64,000 nucleotides of DNA from Termitidicoccus mucosus. Its GTDB lineage: Bacteria; Verrucomicrobiota; Verrucomicrobiia; Opitutales; Opitutaceae. The position numbers and the translations under genes are program-made. Location of the stretch: assembly GCF_038725785.1 (NCBI RefSeq), contig NZ_CP109796.1, forward strand, positions 3,968,001 to 4,032,000, given 5' to 3'. Below, piece after piece: positions 1 to 8,842 of the stretch (its first letter is position 1; the number at the start of each line of letters is the position of its first letter). The notes beneath the pieces are model-generated. The model worked only from the letters and a program-made list of their open reading frames with translations. It did no database searches and was not told the DNA's origin.

Positions 1-236
1 CAGGCGGCCGCCACCGCCTCAGAAAAATCCTCTACATGGCCGCACTGAGCGCCGCCCGCCATAACCCGCTCCTCAGCGCCCTCTACCGCCGGCTCCGCGA
101 AAAAGGCAAACCCGTCAAAGTCGCCCTCTCCGCCCTCATGCGCAAACTCATCGAACTGCTCAATCTTCTCCTCAAATATCCTAATTTTTCTTGCGCGTTG
201 ATCACCGTTGCTTATAGCCATAATAAAAAAATTTGA
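1..236 (+). CDS. IS110-family transposase, C-terminal fragment (cut by window edge)
   Basis: The frame is open from the window edge (phase starting at base 3) to a TGA at 234-236. It reads GGRHRLRKILYMAALSAARH and then a helix-rich basic tail (RKLIELLNLLLK). That is the conserved C-terminal region of IS110/IS116/IS902 DEDD transposases, which carries out site-specific insertion without terminal inverted repeats. Only about 77 residues are visible, so the N-terminal DEDD catalytic domain lies outside the window and intactness cannot be judged. The last dozen residues (YSHNKKI end) do not look like the usual end of the family, which could mean an altered C terminus. It ends about 220 bases before gltB. 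Identification is by motif recognition. Confidence 0.8.
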   Translation, partial: GGRHRLRKILYMAALSAARHNPLLSALYRRLREKGKPVKVALSALMRKLIELLNLLLKYPNFSCALITVAYSHNKKI

Positions 237-454
237 TGGCAGGTCGGCCCAATGGCCTGTTTCCTGCATGTTGCCTGATCCATAAACCCGGCGGCATGGC
301 CCGCCGTCCGGCAGGATCTGTTTCTGCGCAAGGATTTGATAAATAGATTATTGTGAGATAAATTACGAGGATGAAACCGCCGTCAACCGGCTGGTTCACA
401 ACAGATTAAACCTGTTTGCCATTCCAACCCGACAGACCTGTCCCAACGCCGCCC

Positions 455-3400
455 ATGGCCAGAATCCTCCCGTCACCGTTCTATCACCCGGAGCAGGAAC
501 ATGATGCCTGCGGGGTCGGCTTTGTCGCCCGGCTCTCCGGCGAGCGCTCCACCGATGTCGTTCACCGCGCCATCACCGCGCTCCGCTCGCTCGCGCATCG
601 CGGCGCCATCGACGCCGATGCCATCACGGGCGACGGCGCCGGGATTCTCACCCAGATTCCGCACGAGCTTTTCCGCCATTTTCTCGACACGCACAACATC
701 CCGCTCGCCCGCGACACCGACCTCGGCGTGGGCATGATTTTTCTGCCGCCCGACGACGAGCCCGCGCAGGCCCGCGGCCGCGCCATCATCGAGGAGGCCG
801 TCCGCGCCGAGGGGCTTGCCTGGCTTTGCTGGCGGGACGTCCCCGTCGGTCCCGGCTGCCTTGGCCGCAAGGCCGCCGACACGCTTCCGCTCATCACCCA
901 GGCGCTCGTCGCGCGCGCGGGCGGCATGGGCGACGACGAATTCGAGCGGCGTCTTTTTCTCGCGCAGAAAACCATCGAGCGCCGCGCCGGCGAGGCGAAG
1001 CTCGCGGGCCTCTACCTCTGCTCCTTCTCCTCTCGCACCATCGTTTACAAGGGCCTGCTCACTCCCGCGCAGATCCGTCCGTTTTATCCCGACCTGAAGT
1101 CGCCGCGCTTCACCAGCAGCTTCGCCATCTTCCACCAGCGCTACTCGACCAACACCTTCCCGAACTGGCACCTCGCGCACCCGTTCCGCATGCTCGCCCA
1201 CAACGGCGAGATCAACACCATCCGCGGCAACCGCAATCTCATGCGCGCCCGCCAGCGCGCCGCCGCGCACGGCGTCTGGGGCGCGCGTTTCCCCGACCTG
1301 CACCCGCTCGTCCAGCCCGGCGCGAGCGACTCCGCCTCCTTCGACAACGCCCTCCAGCTCCTCACCCTCGGCGGCCGCTCGCCGCTGGAGGCCATCATGC
1401 TGCTCATGCCCGAGGCCTGGGAGAAAAACCCGCGCCTCTCCGACGCCGACCGCGCCTTCCACCGCTACCATTCCTGCATGATCGAGCCGTGGGACGGCCC
1501 CGCCGCGATGGTCTTCACCGACGGCAAAATCCTCGGCGCCTCGCTCGACCGCAACGGTCTGCGCCCCGCCCGCTATAAAATCTACGACGACGGCTACGTC
1601 ATCCTCGGCTCCGAGGCCGGCCTCGTGCACGACTTCCCCGGCAAGGTCGTCGAGTCCGGCCGCCTCGGCCCCGGCCGCATGATCGCCATCGACCTCGCGG
1701 AAAAGAAGTTTTACCGCGACGCCGAACTGAAATCCCGCTTCACCGCCAACCCGCGCTACCTCGACTGGTGCGCCGCCCGCCTCATCAACCTCGGCGAATT
1801 TCTGAAAAACGAAACCGACCCGAAAAATGGCGTGGGCGAGGCAGACTGTCCGCCTTCGTCCTCGAAACCTGCCTGCGCCGACGGCGAAGCCGCGTTGTCC
1901 GCCGCCGATTCGTCCCTGCTTCGCCACCAGATCGCCTTCGGCTACGACCTCGACGAACGCGAACTCATCCTCGCCCCGCTCGCCGAGGGCAAGGAACCCA
2001 CCGGCTCGATGGGCGACGACACCCCGCTCGCCGTCCTCTCGCGCCGCCCGCGCCTGCTCTACACCTACTTCAAGCAACTCTTCGCGCAGGTCACCAACCC
2101 GCCCATCGACTCGATCCGCGAAAAGTCCGTCATGTCGCTCGCCATGGTCCTCGGCGGACGTCTCGGCCTCTTCGAGGAATTTCCCGAGACCAGCGGCTTC
2201 GTCGAGCTCGATTCCCCCGTGCTGCTCGACCACGAACTGGCGGCGCTTTTCCGCGTCCCCATGCTCGCCGGACGCGTCACCCGCCTCGCCGCGCACTTCG
2301 ATGCCGGCGGAGGCACCCGCGCTCTCGAACCCGCGCTGAAAGACCTTGCCCGCCTCGCCGCCGAAGCCGTCGAGGCCGGGGCCAAACTCATCGTCCTTTC
2401 CGACCAGGCCCTCGACGCCGGCCGCGCCGCGATCCCCATGCTGCTCGCCGTCGGCGCCGTGCACCAGCACCTCGTCCGCGCCGGCCTGCGCCTCAAGTGC
2501 GACCTCGTGGCCCAGACTGGCGAAGCCCGCGACGTCCACCAGCTCGCCACCCTCGTCGGTTTCGGCGCCAACGCCGTCAACCCCTGGCTCGCGCTCCACC
2601 TTGTCGGCGAAATCGCCACCGAAAAAGCCAACGGCGCGGCAGCGCCCGTAGGGCCTGACCTTGCGTCAGGCCGCGCCGCCCAATCCGTCCCGCCTGCTCC
2701 TGAATTCGCCGCCCAACCCGCCGCCGCCCGCGAAAACTACCGTCGCGCCCTCGACGCCGGCCTGCTCAAGGTCATGGCCAAGATGGGCATCTCCACCCTC
2801 GCGAGCTATTGCGGCTCGCAACTCTTCGAGGCCATCGGCATCTCCACGCTCGTGATCGAGGAATGCTTCACCGGCACGCCCTCGCCCATCGAAGGCGTGA
2901 CCTACCGCGAGATCGCCGCCGAGTCGCTCCGCCGCCACGCGTCTGCCTTTCCCGAGGAAGCCGCACCATCGGCCGCGACGACCGATTCAGCGACTCCGCC
3001 CCCGCCCGCCACCGCCACCCTCGCGCTGCATCACGAAGGCTACTTCCGCGTGAACAAAAAAGGCGACGGCGAGTTCCACGCCTGGAGCCCCAAATACGTC
3101 GCCACCATGACCAAGTTTGTCCGCTCGCCGGGGGCCGGTTCCGACTTCGATCTCGTGCGCGCCCAGGCCGACGAACACCAGCCCGTCGCGCTGAAGGACC
3201 TGCTCCGCATCCGTTTCGGCCTGCGCCCGCACATCCCGCTCGACGAGGTCGAACCCGCCGAGGACATCCGCCGCCGCTTCACCACCGCCGGCATGTCGCT
3301 CGGCGCGCTTTCGCCCGAGGCGCACGAGACGCTCGCCATCGCCATGAACCGCATCGGCGGCAAGTCCAACAGCGGCGAAGGCGGCGAGGATCCCGCCCGC

Positions 3401-5179
3401 TTCTCCGTCCGCGAAAACGGCGACAGCGCCAACTCCGCCATCAAGCAAGTCGCCTCCGGGCGCTTCGGCGTCACCGCCGAATACCTCGCCAACGCCAGGG
3501 AAATCGAGATCAAGATGGCCCAGGGCGCCAAGCCCGGCGAAGGCGGCCAGCTCCCCGGCTACAAGATCACCGACCTCATCGCGCGCCTCCGCCACAGCAC
3601 GCCCGGCGTCACGCTCATCTCCCCGCCGCCGCACCACGACATCTATTCCATCGAGGACCTCGCGCAGCTCATCTTCGACCTCAAGGAAGTCAACCCGCGC
3701 GCCAAGGTCTGCGTGAAACTCGTCGCCTGCTCCGGCGTCGGCACCGTCGCCGCCGGCGTGGCCAAGGCCTACGCCGACGTCGTCCTCGTCTCCGGGCACG
3801 AAGGCGGCACTGGCGCCGCGCCGCTCGCCTCCGTGAAGCACGCCGGCTCCTCTTGGGAACTCGGCGTCGCCGAGGCGCACCATGTGCTCATGATGAACGG
3901 CCTGCGCAACCGCATCACCCTCCGCACCGACGGCGGCATGAAGACCGGCCGCGACATCGTCATCGCCGCTATCCTCGGCGCCGAGGAATACAACTTCGGC
4001 ACCGCCGCGCTCATCGCCGCCGGCTGCGCCATGTTCCGCGTCTGCCACCTCAACACCTGTCCCGTCGGCGTCACCACCCAGCGCGAAGACCTCCGCGCCA
4101 AGTTCCGCGGCAAGCCCGAAAACGTCATCAACTTTTTCAACGCCGTGGCCGAGGACGTCCGCCACTACCTCGCCAAGCTCGGCGCCCGCACCCTCAACGA
4201 AATCATCGGCCGCACCGAGCTCCTCGAGCAGATCGACGACCCGGCCAACCCGAAGACCCGCCTGCTCGACCTCCAGCGCCTCCTCCACAACCCCGACCCG
4301 TCGAACGAACTCGACCGCTACCACACCCGCGAGCGCAACGAACGCTTCGGCCACGACGGCTCGCTCGACGAGGTGATCCTGCAAGAGGCGCGCGACGTCA
4401 TTCGGGGCAAATGCGCGCGCCTCTCCGCCCGCTACAAGGTGGAAAACATTCACCGCGACATCGGCACCTTTCTCTCCGGCGTCATCGCCTACGGTCTCGG
4501 CCAGCGCGGTCTCCCGCCCGGCACCATCGACCTCACCTTCACCGGCTCGGCCGGCCAGTCCTTCGGCGCCTTCCTCGTCAACGGCATCCGCCTCACCCTC
4601 CTCGGCGAGGCCAACGACTACGTCGGCAAAGGCATGGGCGGCGGCGAGATCGTCATCCGCCCCCCGCGCGCAGCGGCCTACGCCTGGCACAAAAATTCGC
4701 TCATCGGCAACACCTGCCTCTACGGCGCGACCTCCGGACGGTTCTTCGCCGCCGGGCGCGCCGGCGAACGCTTCGCCGTGCGCAACAGCGGCGCGACGGC
4801 GGTGGTGGAAGGCGTGGGCGACCACGGCTGCGAATACATGACCGGCGGCGTGGTGGTCGTCCTCGGCTCGACCGGCGTGAATTTCGGCGCCGGCATGAGC
4901 GGCGGCCTGGCCTTTGTTTACGACGAGGCGGATGAATTTCCCCAAAACATAAATCCGCAGATGATCTCCCTCGACCGCCTTGGCGACGAAGGCGAAACCG
5001 GATCCCTGCGCCGCCTGATCGAGCAACACGCCGGACAGACCGCCAGTCCCCATGCCCGCGCGCTTCTGGAAGACTGGCCTGCGGCGGCGGCGAAATTCTG
5101 GAAAGTCATCCCGCACCCGCCCACCCCGGAAACACCGAAACCCGTTTACCAATTTCCCGCCGAGCTGATGGTGGCATAA
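455..5179 (+). CDS. gltB: glutamate synthase large (alpha) subunit
   Basis: Converts glutamine and 2-oxoglutarate to two glutamates in ammonia assimilation. The order is glutamine amidotransferase type 2, central domain, FMN-binding synthase domain, C-terminal GXGXG beta-helix. I chose ATG 455, giving 1574 residues with Cys19 (HDACGVGF) as the amidotransferase nucleophile after a short propeptide. An upstream in-frame TTG at 416 would add 13 residues. Neither start has a clear ribosome-binding site. The 3Fe-4S ligands are Cys1191, Cys1197 and Cys1202, in C-x5-C-x4-C spacing. Residues near 732-741, between the central and FMN domains, are encoded by half of a palindromic repeat (2648-2674). 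A low-complexity stretch near residue 465-490 may be another such insert. No gltD follows; the next gene is a transposase. Confidence 0.97.
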   Translation: MARILPSPFYHPEQEHDACGVGFVARLSGERSTDVVHRAITALRSLAHRGAIDADAITGDGAGILTQIPHELFRHFLDTHNIPLARDTDLGVGMIFLPPDDEPAQARGRAIIEEAVRAEGLAWLCWRDVPVGPGCLGRKAADTLPLITQALVARAGGMGDDEFERRLFLAQKTIERRAGEAKLAGLYLCSFSSRTIVYKGLLTPAQIRPFYPDLKSPRFTSSFAIFHQRYSTNTFPNWHLAHPFRMLAHNGEINTIRGNRNLMRARQRAAAHGVWGARFPDLHPLVQPGASDSASFDNALQLLTLGGRSPLEAIMLLMPEAWEKNPRLSDADRAFHRYHSCMIEPWDGPAAMVFTDGKILGASLDRNGLRPARYKIYDDGYVILGSEAGLVHDFPGKVVESGRLGPGRMIAIDLAEKKFYRDAELKSRFTANPRYLDWCAARLINLGEFLKNETDPKNGVGEADCPPSSSKPACADGEAALSAADSSLLRHQIAFGYDLDERELILAPLAEGKEPTGSMGDDTPLAVLSRRPRLLYTYFKQLFAQVTNPPIDSIREKSVMSLAMVLGGRLGLFEEFPETSGFVELDSPVLLDHELAALFRVPMLAGRVTRLAAHFDAGGGTRALEPALKDLARLAAEAVEAGAKLIVLSDQALDAGRAAIPMLLAVGAVHQHLVRAGLRLKCDLVAQTGEARDVHQLATLVGFGANAVNPWLALHLVGEIATEKANGAAAPVGPDLASGRAAQSVPPAPEFAAQPAAARENYRRALDAGLLKVMAKMGISTLASYCGSQLFEAIGISTLVIEECFTGTPSPIEGVTYREIAAESLRRHASAFPEEAAPSAATTDSATPPPPATATLALHHEGYFRVNKKGDGEFHAWSPKYVATMTKFVRSPGAGSDFDLVRAQADEHQPVALKDLLRIRFGLRPHIPLDEVEPAEDIRRRFTTAGMSLGALSPEAHETLAIAMNRIGGKSNSGEGGEDPARFSVRENGDSANSAIKQVASGRFGVTAEYLANAREIEIKMAQGAKPGEGGQLPGYKITDLIARLRHSTPGVTLISPPPHHDIYSIEDLAQLIFDLKEVNPRAKVCVKLVACSGVGTVAAGVAKAYADVVLVSGHEGGTGAAPLASVKHAGSSWELGVAEAHHVLMMNGLRNRITLRTDGGMKTGRDIVIAAILGAEEYNFGTAALIAAGCAMFRVCHLNTCPVGVTTQREDLRAKFRGKPENVINFFNAVAEDVRHYLAKLGARTLNEIIGRTELLEQIDDPANPKTRLLDLQRLLHNPDPSNELDRYHTRERNERFGHDGSLDEVILQEARDVIRGKCARLSARYKVENIHRDIGTFLSGVIAYGLGQRGLPPGTIDLTFTGSAGQSFGAFLVNGIRLTLLGEANDYVGKGMGGGEIVIRPPRAAAYAWHKNSLIGNTCLYGATSGRFFAAGRAGERFAVRNSGATAVVEGVGDHGCEYMTGGVVVVLGSTGVNFGAGMSGGLAFVYDEADEFPQNINPQMISLDRLGDEGETGSLRRLIEQHAGQTASPHARALLEDWPAAAAKFWKVIPHPPTPETPKPVYQFPAELMVA
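2648..2674. repeat. half palindromic repeat inside gltB (gtagggc family)
   Basis: GTAGGGCCTGACCTTGCGTC followed by AGGCC. It contains the small inverted repeat GGCCTGAC / GTCAGGCC. The same family occurs between genes at 24329-24431 and, in a variant, at 21508-21560. Here it is read in frame as part of a linker (VGPDLASGR) between two GltB domains. Confidence 0.6.
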
Positions 5180-5294
5180 GCCACTGGGAGAACCGAAAAA
5201 ATCCTTTCAGGAAAACCACATTTTTAAATAAGGGACAGGTTAAAAATATATTGACAAGCATTTCAACTTCGATCCATTCTCGCTATCTCTTTCC

Positions 5295-6290
5295 ATGAGA
5301 ACCGCGCGCATCAAGGTTTCCCCGGTTGAAGGCGAGGCCGTTTACCATTGCATGACGCGGACGGTGAACGGCGAGCGTCTGCTCGACGACCCCGCGAAGG
5401 AAACCCTGCGCAAACAGCTCTGGCAAGTGGCCGACTATTGCGGGGTGCAGATTCTCACTTACACCATCCTTTCCAACCACTTTCACGTGCTCGCCCGCGT
5501 GCCGCCCGCCGCGGAGATTTCCGACATCGAGCTGCTGCGCCGCTACCGCGTGATGTACCCCAAGCCCACCCCCTACCAAGCGGCCCGGCTCGACGTAATC
5601 GAGGCTCAACTCAAAACCGTCGGCCCCGAGGCCGACGCGTGGCGCAAGCGCCAACTCGCGCTCATGGGCGACATCTCGCAGTTCATGAAGCTCCTGAAAC
5701 AACGCTTCTCAGTCTGGTTCAACCGCAGCCACCGCCGCTACGGCACGCTCTGGTCAGAACGCTTCAAATCCGTCCTTCTCGAACCGAAGGGTCGCGTGCT
5801 CGAAACCATGGCCGCCTACATCGACCTGAACTGCGTGCGCGCCGGCCTCGCGGCCGACCCGAAGGACTACCGTTTCTGCGGCTACGCCGAGGCGGTGGCC
5901 GGCGGCAAACCGGCACGGGCCGGCCTCGCGCACATCATCGGCGAGAGCAAACTCTGGTCCGCCGTGCAGGCGGCCTACCGCGAATCGCTCTTCGGCAAGG
6001 GCAGCGTGCCCAGGGAGCGGGCCGCCGCCCTTACGCCGGAGCAGCTCGGGCAGGTGCTCAAAGCCAAGGCACGCCTGCCGCTGGCGACTGTATTGCGCTG
6101 CCGGATACGTTACTTCACCGACGGCGCGGTGCTCGGCGGCAAAGCTTTCGTCGCGCAACACCTCGCGCGCTACCGCCGCAACCTCCACCGCCGCGCGCAC
6201 AGCGTCCCCCGCCCGCTGCCCGCGCTCACCGACTGGGGCGGCGAGCTGACCACCCTGCGCGGCCTGCGCAAGCAATCCTTTGGCCTATAA
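5295..6290 (+). CDS. REP-associated tyrosine transposase (RAYT, Y1_Tnp / IS200-like fold)
   Basis: A 331-residue single-strand DNA transposase of the HUH class. The HUH pair is His62-Phe-His64 (SNHFHVLARV). The probable catalytic tyrosine is Tyr175 in AAYIDLNCVRAGL, which matches the YI.LNPV segment holding the active tyrosine of E. coli TnpA-REP. The basic segment RRYGTLWSERFKS (148-160) is also typical. It is about twice the length of the E. coli protein, with an insert around 75-125 and a C-terminal arginine-rich extension. RAYTs are single-copy, lack IS-type ends and are linked to the spread of palindromic REP sequences, which are abundant here. A TTGACA box lies at 5251-5256, but no good -10 follows. 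All recognisable catalytic residues are present, so it may be active. Confidence 0.88.
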   Translation: MRTARIKVSPVEGEAVYHCMTRTVNGERLLDDPAKETLRKQLWQVADYCGVQILTYTILSNHFHVLARVPPAAEISDIELLRRYRVMYPKPTPYQAARLDVIEAQLKTVGPEADAWRKRQLALMGDISQFMKLLKQRFSVWFNRSHRRYGTLWSERFKSVLLEPKGRVLETMAAYIDLNCVRAGLAADPKDYRFCGYAEAVAGGKPARAGLAHIIGESKLWSAVQAAYRESLFGKGSVPRERAAALTPEQLGQVLKAKARLPLATVLRCRIRYFTDGAVLGGKAFVAQHLARYRRNLHRRAHSVPRPLPALTDWGGELTTLRGLRKQSFGL

Positions 6291-6340
6291 CCGCAAGGGT
6301 CTAAAATACCACACCCTCGTGGCCAGGCGAAGGCGCGCGT

Positions 6341-7606
6341 TCACTCCCGCCCCTCCTTCAATCTCGCCCGCAACTCCGCGACGAGCGCCTTGATGGCCGC
6401 CGCGATTTCACCGGCCTCGCGCATCACGCCGTCGAGCCACGCGACCTCGGTCAGGTTTTGCCCGGTGCAACACTCGGCGGCGAGACGGGCGTCCTCGATG
6501 AAATCGAGCGCCTTTTTCAACCGCACGATGGTCGCCGCAGCGAACATCAGCGGCGGCGGCCATTCCTCGTGCGCGCCAAGCGCCCCGGCGAGTTTCGGGC
6601 CGGCACACATCAGGCTCGACACAAGCTGCAACACCGGGTGCTCGCCATGCGCGTCAGCCGGGCACCAGTTTCGTTCCTCCACGTCCTTGCTCACACGCAG
6701 CGCCAGTTCCCGGGCGCGCATCGTCAACGGATGCCCGCGCGGTTCTTCCGGCCCTTTCCACGCTTCCGATTCCATCTCGCGCAACACTTCCTCGGCGCCG
6801 GCGTTCAGGTCGTCGAGACGGCGCTGGTTGTCCGCCAGTTGCTCCGGAGTGGGCTCGGACTCGCCGCGTTCCCGACGCCGGCGCGTGATTTCCTCGTCGA
6901 GGATTTTTTCGAAATCGGCTCCCTCGCCTTCGCGCTCCATGCGCGCCATGATGCGATCCACCAGCAAATCGGACTCGGCCTGCGTCCGGTCGGCTTCTTC
7001 CTCGGTCGGCGGACGCCACTCGTCATCTTCGTCCGCCTCGGCGTTTTCCCGCGATTCCTTCCATGCCTCGCCTTCGGGCGCGCCAGCGAAGTCCGGGTTG
7101 TGAATGATGGTGACCGGATCGTCGTCCGCCCCGGCTGCGAGAGCATCGTCGTGGGCGGCCTTTTCCCCGGGCGACAGCTCCCACGTCGGCGCGTCGGCCG
7201 AAATCTGCAAGGCGTAGGGCGCCTCGATCACGATGCGCCCGTCGGTTTCGCTGAACCACTCGAAATAGAGCACGTTGCCCCAATGGCACGGCAGCGGTCT
7301 GCCGGTCTTGTAATACTCGCCGATCCGGTCGAGCGGCACGTCGGGAATCCTCACCTTGCGCGACGCGGTGATGCGGCCGGCCGTGCCGTGCTGCCTGAGG
7401 CTCAAGCCGTCCAGCCTCCCCGGTTTTGCGTCGGGATTGGTGAACGCGATGAAACGCCCGTGCAAATCCGGCTGCGCGTCGCCGGCCAGGCGAATTTCCA
7501 TCGGCGTCTCCTCGTCCCCGCAAAACCACAGCCGCGCCGTAATGCGTCCGCGGATACGGTTGTCGATCTCGCCGCGCGAGACATGCTCTTCGATGCGCCA
7601 TGCCAT
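6341..7606 (-). CDS. conserved hypothetical protein, acidic
   Basis: A 421-residue soluble protein starting MAWRIEEHV. No signal peptide or membrane segment. I recall this N-terminal pattern (MAWRIEEH..RGEIDNR..GR and HWGN.LYFEWFSE near 108-120) from conserved hypothetical proteins of Verrucomicrobiota and Planctomycetota, but no function is assigned to them as far as I know. The first 150 residues are beta-rich and well ordered. The middle (about 155-290) is very acidic and charged (DDDP, DEDDEW, EEEADRTQ), probably coiled or disordered. The C-terminal third is helical and looks like a separate domain. Transcribed alone, convergent with the transposase gene. Could be a cargo or adaptor protein; I assign no function. 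Confidence 0.75.
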   Translation of the reverse strand: MAWRIEEHVSRGEIDNRIRGRITARLWFCGDEETPMEIRLAGDAQPDLHGRFIAFTNPDAKPGRLDGLSLRQHGTAGRITASRKVRIPDVPLDRIGEYYKTGRPLPCHWGNVLYFEWFSETDGRIVIEAPYALQISADAPTWELSPGEKAAHDDALAAGADDDPVTIIHNPDFAGAPEGEAWKESRENAEADEDDEWRPPTEEEADRTQAESDLLVDRIMARMEREGEGADFEKILDEEITRRRRERGESEPTPEQLADNQRRLDDLNAGAEEVLREMESEAWKGPEEPRGHPLTMRARELALRVSKDVEERNWCPADAHGEHPVLQLVSSLMCAGPKLAGALGAHEEWPPPLMFAAATIVRLKKALDFIEDARLAAECCTGQNLTEVAWLDGVMREAGEIAAAIKALVAELRARLKEGRE

Positions 7607-7672
7607 GATGCCTTATAGAATCGCGGATCGGTGGAAAACGGAATGCGAAAAATGATTCGGCGGCGGAAACGG

Positions 7673-7735
7673 GGTGGCGCGACTCGTCATCCCGTCGGGC
7701 GGCGGGGACGCCGCCGCTCCGTCACGACTTTGCCT
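7673..7735. repeat. palindromic repeat (ggcggcggggacgcc family)
   Basis: Core GGGCGGCGGGGACGCCGCCG is a hairpin, flanked by GGCGCGACTCGTCA on the left and CGTCACGACTTTGCC on the right. The flank CACGACTTTG recurs at the right end of the nested element near 19.93 kb, so both appear to belong to one family. It lies between two genes that are both on the minus strand, with no U-run, so it is not an ordinary terminator. Confidence 0.6.
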
Positions 7736-7781
7736 CATTGCCGCCATCCGCAAGGGCCATCCGGAGGGATGCCGTTGTGGC

Positions 7782-8765
7782 TCAGGCTTGCGGAGCCGGA
7801 TTCCCTGCCGCCGTCGCTCCCTCCGCATGTTTCCTCGCCGCGCGCCAGTAGCGCTTGGGGGAAATCCCATGGATGCGCTTGAACGCGTTGCTGAAGGCGC
7901 TTTCGGACGCATAGCCGAATCTTTCCGCGAGCATCGACACCGTGGGATTTTCCTCGCGCAGCGCCTTGGCCGCCAAACGCATCCGCCACCCGGCCAGATA
8001 CGACAGCGGCGCCTCGCCCGCGACCGACTTGAAATGCATCGCAAAGGTCGTGCGCGACATCGAGGCCGCCCTGGCCAGCTCCCCCAGGTGCCAGACGCGG
8101 CCGGGATCGCCGTGCATCAGGCGGAGCGCCGGCGCGATCCTTCGGTCTCCGATTGCCCGGAACAGGCCCGCCGCTTTTTGCGACGCGGATGACTCGAGAT
8201 AAACCCGCAATATTTGCACAAACATCATCTGCACGAGCAGCGCCGACGAAAGCGCGCCGCCCGGCAACTCGCCGGCCCGCTCCCGTGCGAGCTGGCCGAG
8301 CAGCCACTTTATCGCCGCCGCCTCCGGCGCCGTGCCGCGGACGTGGATCAATTGCGGCAGGATATCCGCCAGCATGGCGCCACCCGCCGGATCGAGCCGC
8401 ACATGTCCGCCTATCTGGATGCAGTCGGCCTTGCGGCCCAAGCGCGCGGTTTTGTCGGCGCCGCCTTTGAACAGGCGCAGGGCATCGACGGGCTTGGCGT
8501 CCAAATCGCTTGCGAGCACAAACCCGCGCTCTCCCGAAAACAAAAACACGTCGCCCTCGGCGACGCGCACGGGCCGCTTCCATCCGTCAATGCACAGCAG
8601 GCAGCTCCCTTTCACCAGGGCGAAGAACTTGATTTTGTCGGGTTGCGGAAAACGGATTGCCCACGAGCCCCCGGCGGTGAAGCCGCCCGCGATGACGGGC
8701 TCGGCCTTCACCAGTCTGAGGATGTCGGAAAAAGGATCGGAGATCATGTCCGGACTTTCGCGCAT
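7782..8765 (-). CDS. AraC-family transcriptional regulator
   Basis: A 327-residue regulator. Residues 1-200 form a cupin-type sensor of the AraC_binding_2/cupin_6 kind (FFALVKGSCLLCIDG, EGDVFLFSGERG), and residues 220-320 hold two helix-turn-helix motifs (LARAASMSRTTFAMHFK and LAERFGYASESAFSNAFKR). Cupin regulators of this sort usually act on a neighbouring gene. It is transcribed divergently from the short-chain dehydrogenase at 8843, with 77 bases between the starts, so that gene is the likely target. An inner Met at residue 7 is an alternative start. The inducer is unknown. Confidence 0.9.
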   Translation of the reverse strand: MRESPDMISDPFSDILRLVKAEPVIAGGFTAGGSWAIRFPQPDKIKFFALVKGSCLLCIDGWKRPVRVAEGDVFLFSGERGFVLASDLDAKPVDALRLFKGGADKTARLGRKADCIQIGGHVRLDPAGGAMLADILPQLIHVRGTAPEAAAIKWLLGQLARERAGELPGGALSSALLVQMMFVQILRVYLESSASQKAAGLFRAIGDRRIAPALRLMHGDPGRVWHLGELARAASMSRTTFAMHFKSVAGEAPLSYLAGWRMRLAAKALREENPTVSMLAERFGYASESAFSNAFKRIHGISPKRYWRAARKHAEGATAAGNPAPQA

Positions 8766-8785
8766 GTTTTGTGGATTTTCAATTA

Positions 8786-8814
8786 TAGACCGTTCACCGC
8801 ATCAGGCATATACT
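8786..8814 (+). promoter_or_regulatory. candidate sigma-70-type promoter of the dehydrogenase gene
   Basis: TAGACC (8786-8791), 17 bases, then TATACT (8809-8814), a near-consensus -10. The ATG lies 28 bases downstream. It sits in the AraC/SDR divergent gap where the regulator would be expected to bind. Match by eye only. Confidence 0.45.
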
Positions 8815-8842
8815 CGTATCGAACACCATAAATCCGGGAAAA

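Noticed and set aside
473-2599. A 708-codon open frame on the minus strand opposite gltB (and a 721-codon one at 2987-5152)
   Set aside because: The translations are low-complexity (Gly, Ala, Glu, Val, Asp) with no family pattern. They are by-products of GC-rich third positions in gltB, whose own frame has clear domains.
5251-5280. Promoter for the RAYT gene with TTGACA at 5251-5256
   Set aside because: The -35 is perfect, but the best -10 at correct spacing (CATTCT) matches only three of six bases, so it is not listed as a promoter.
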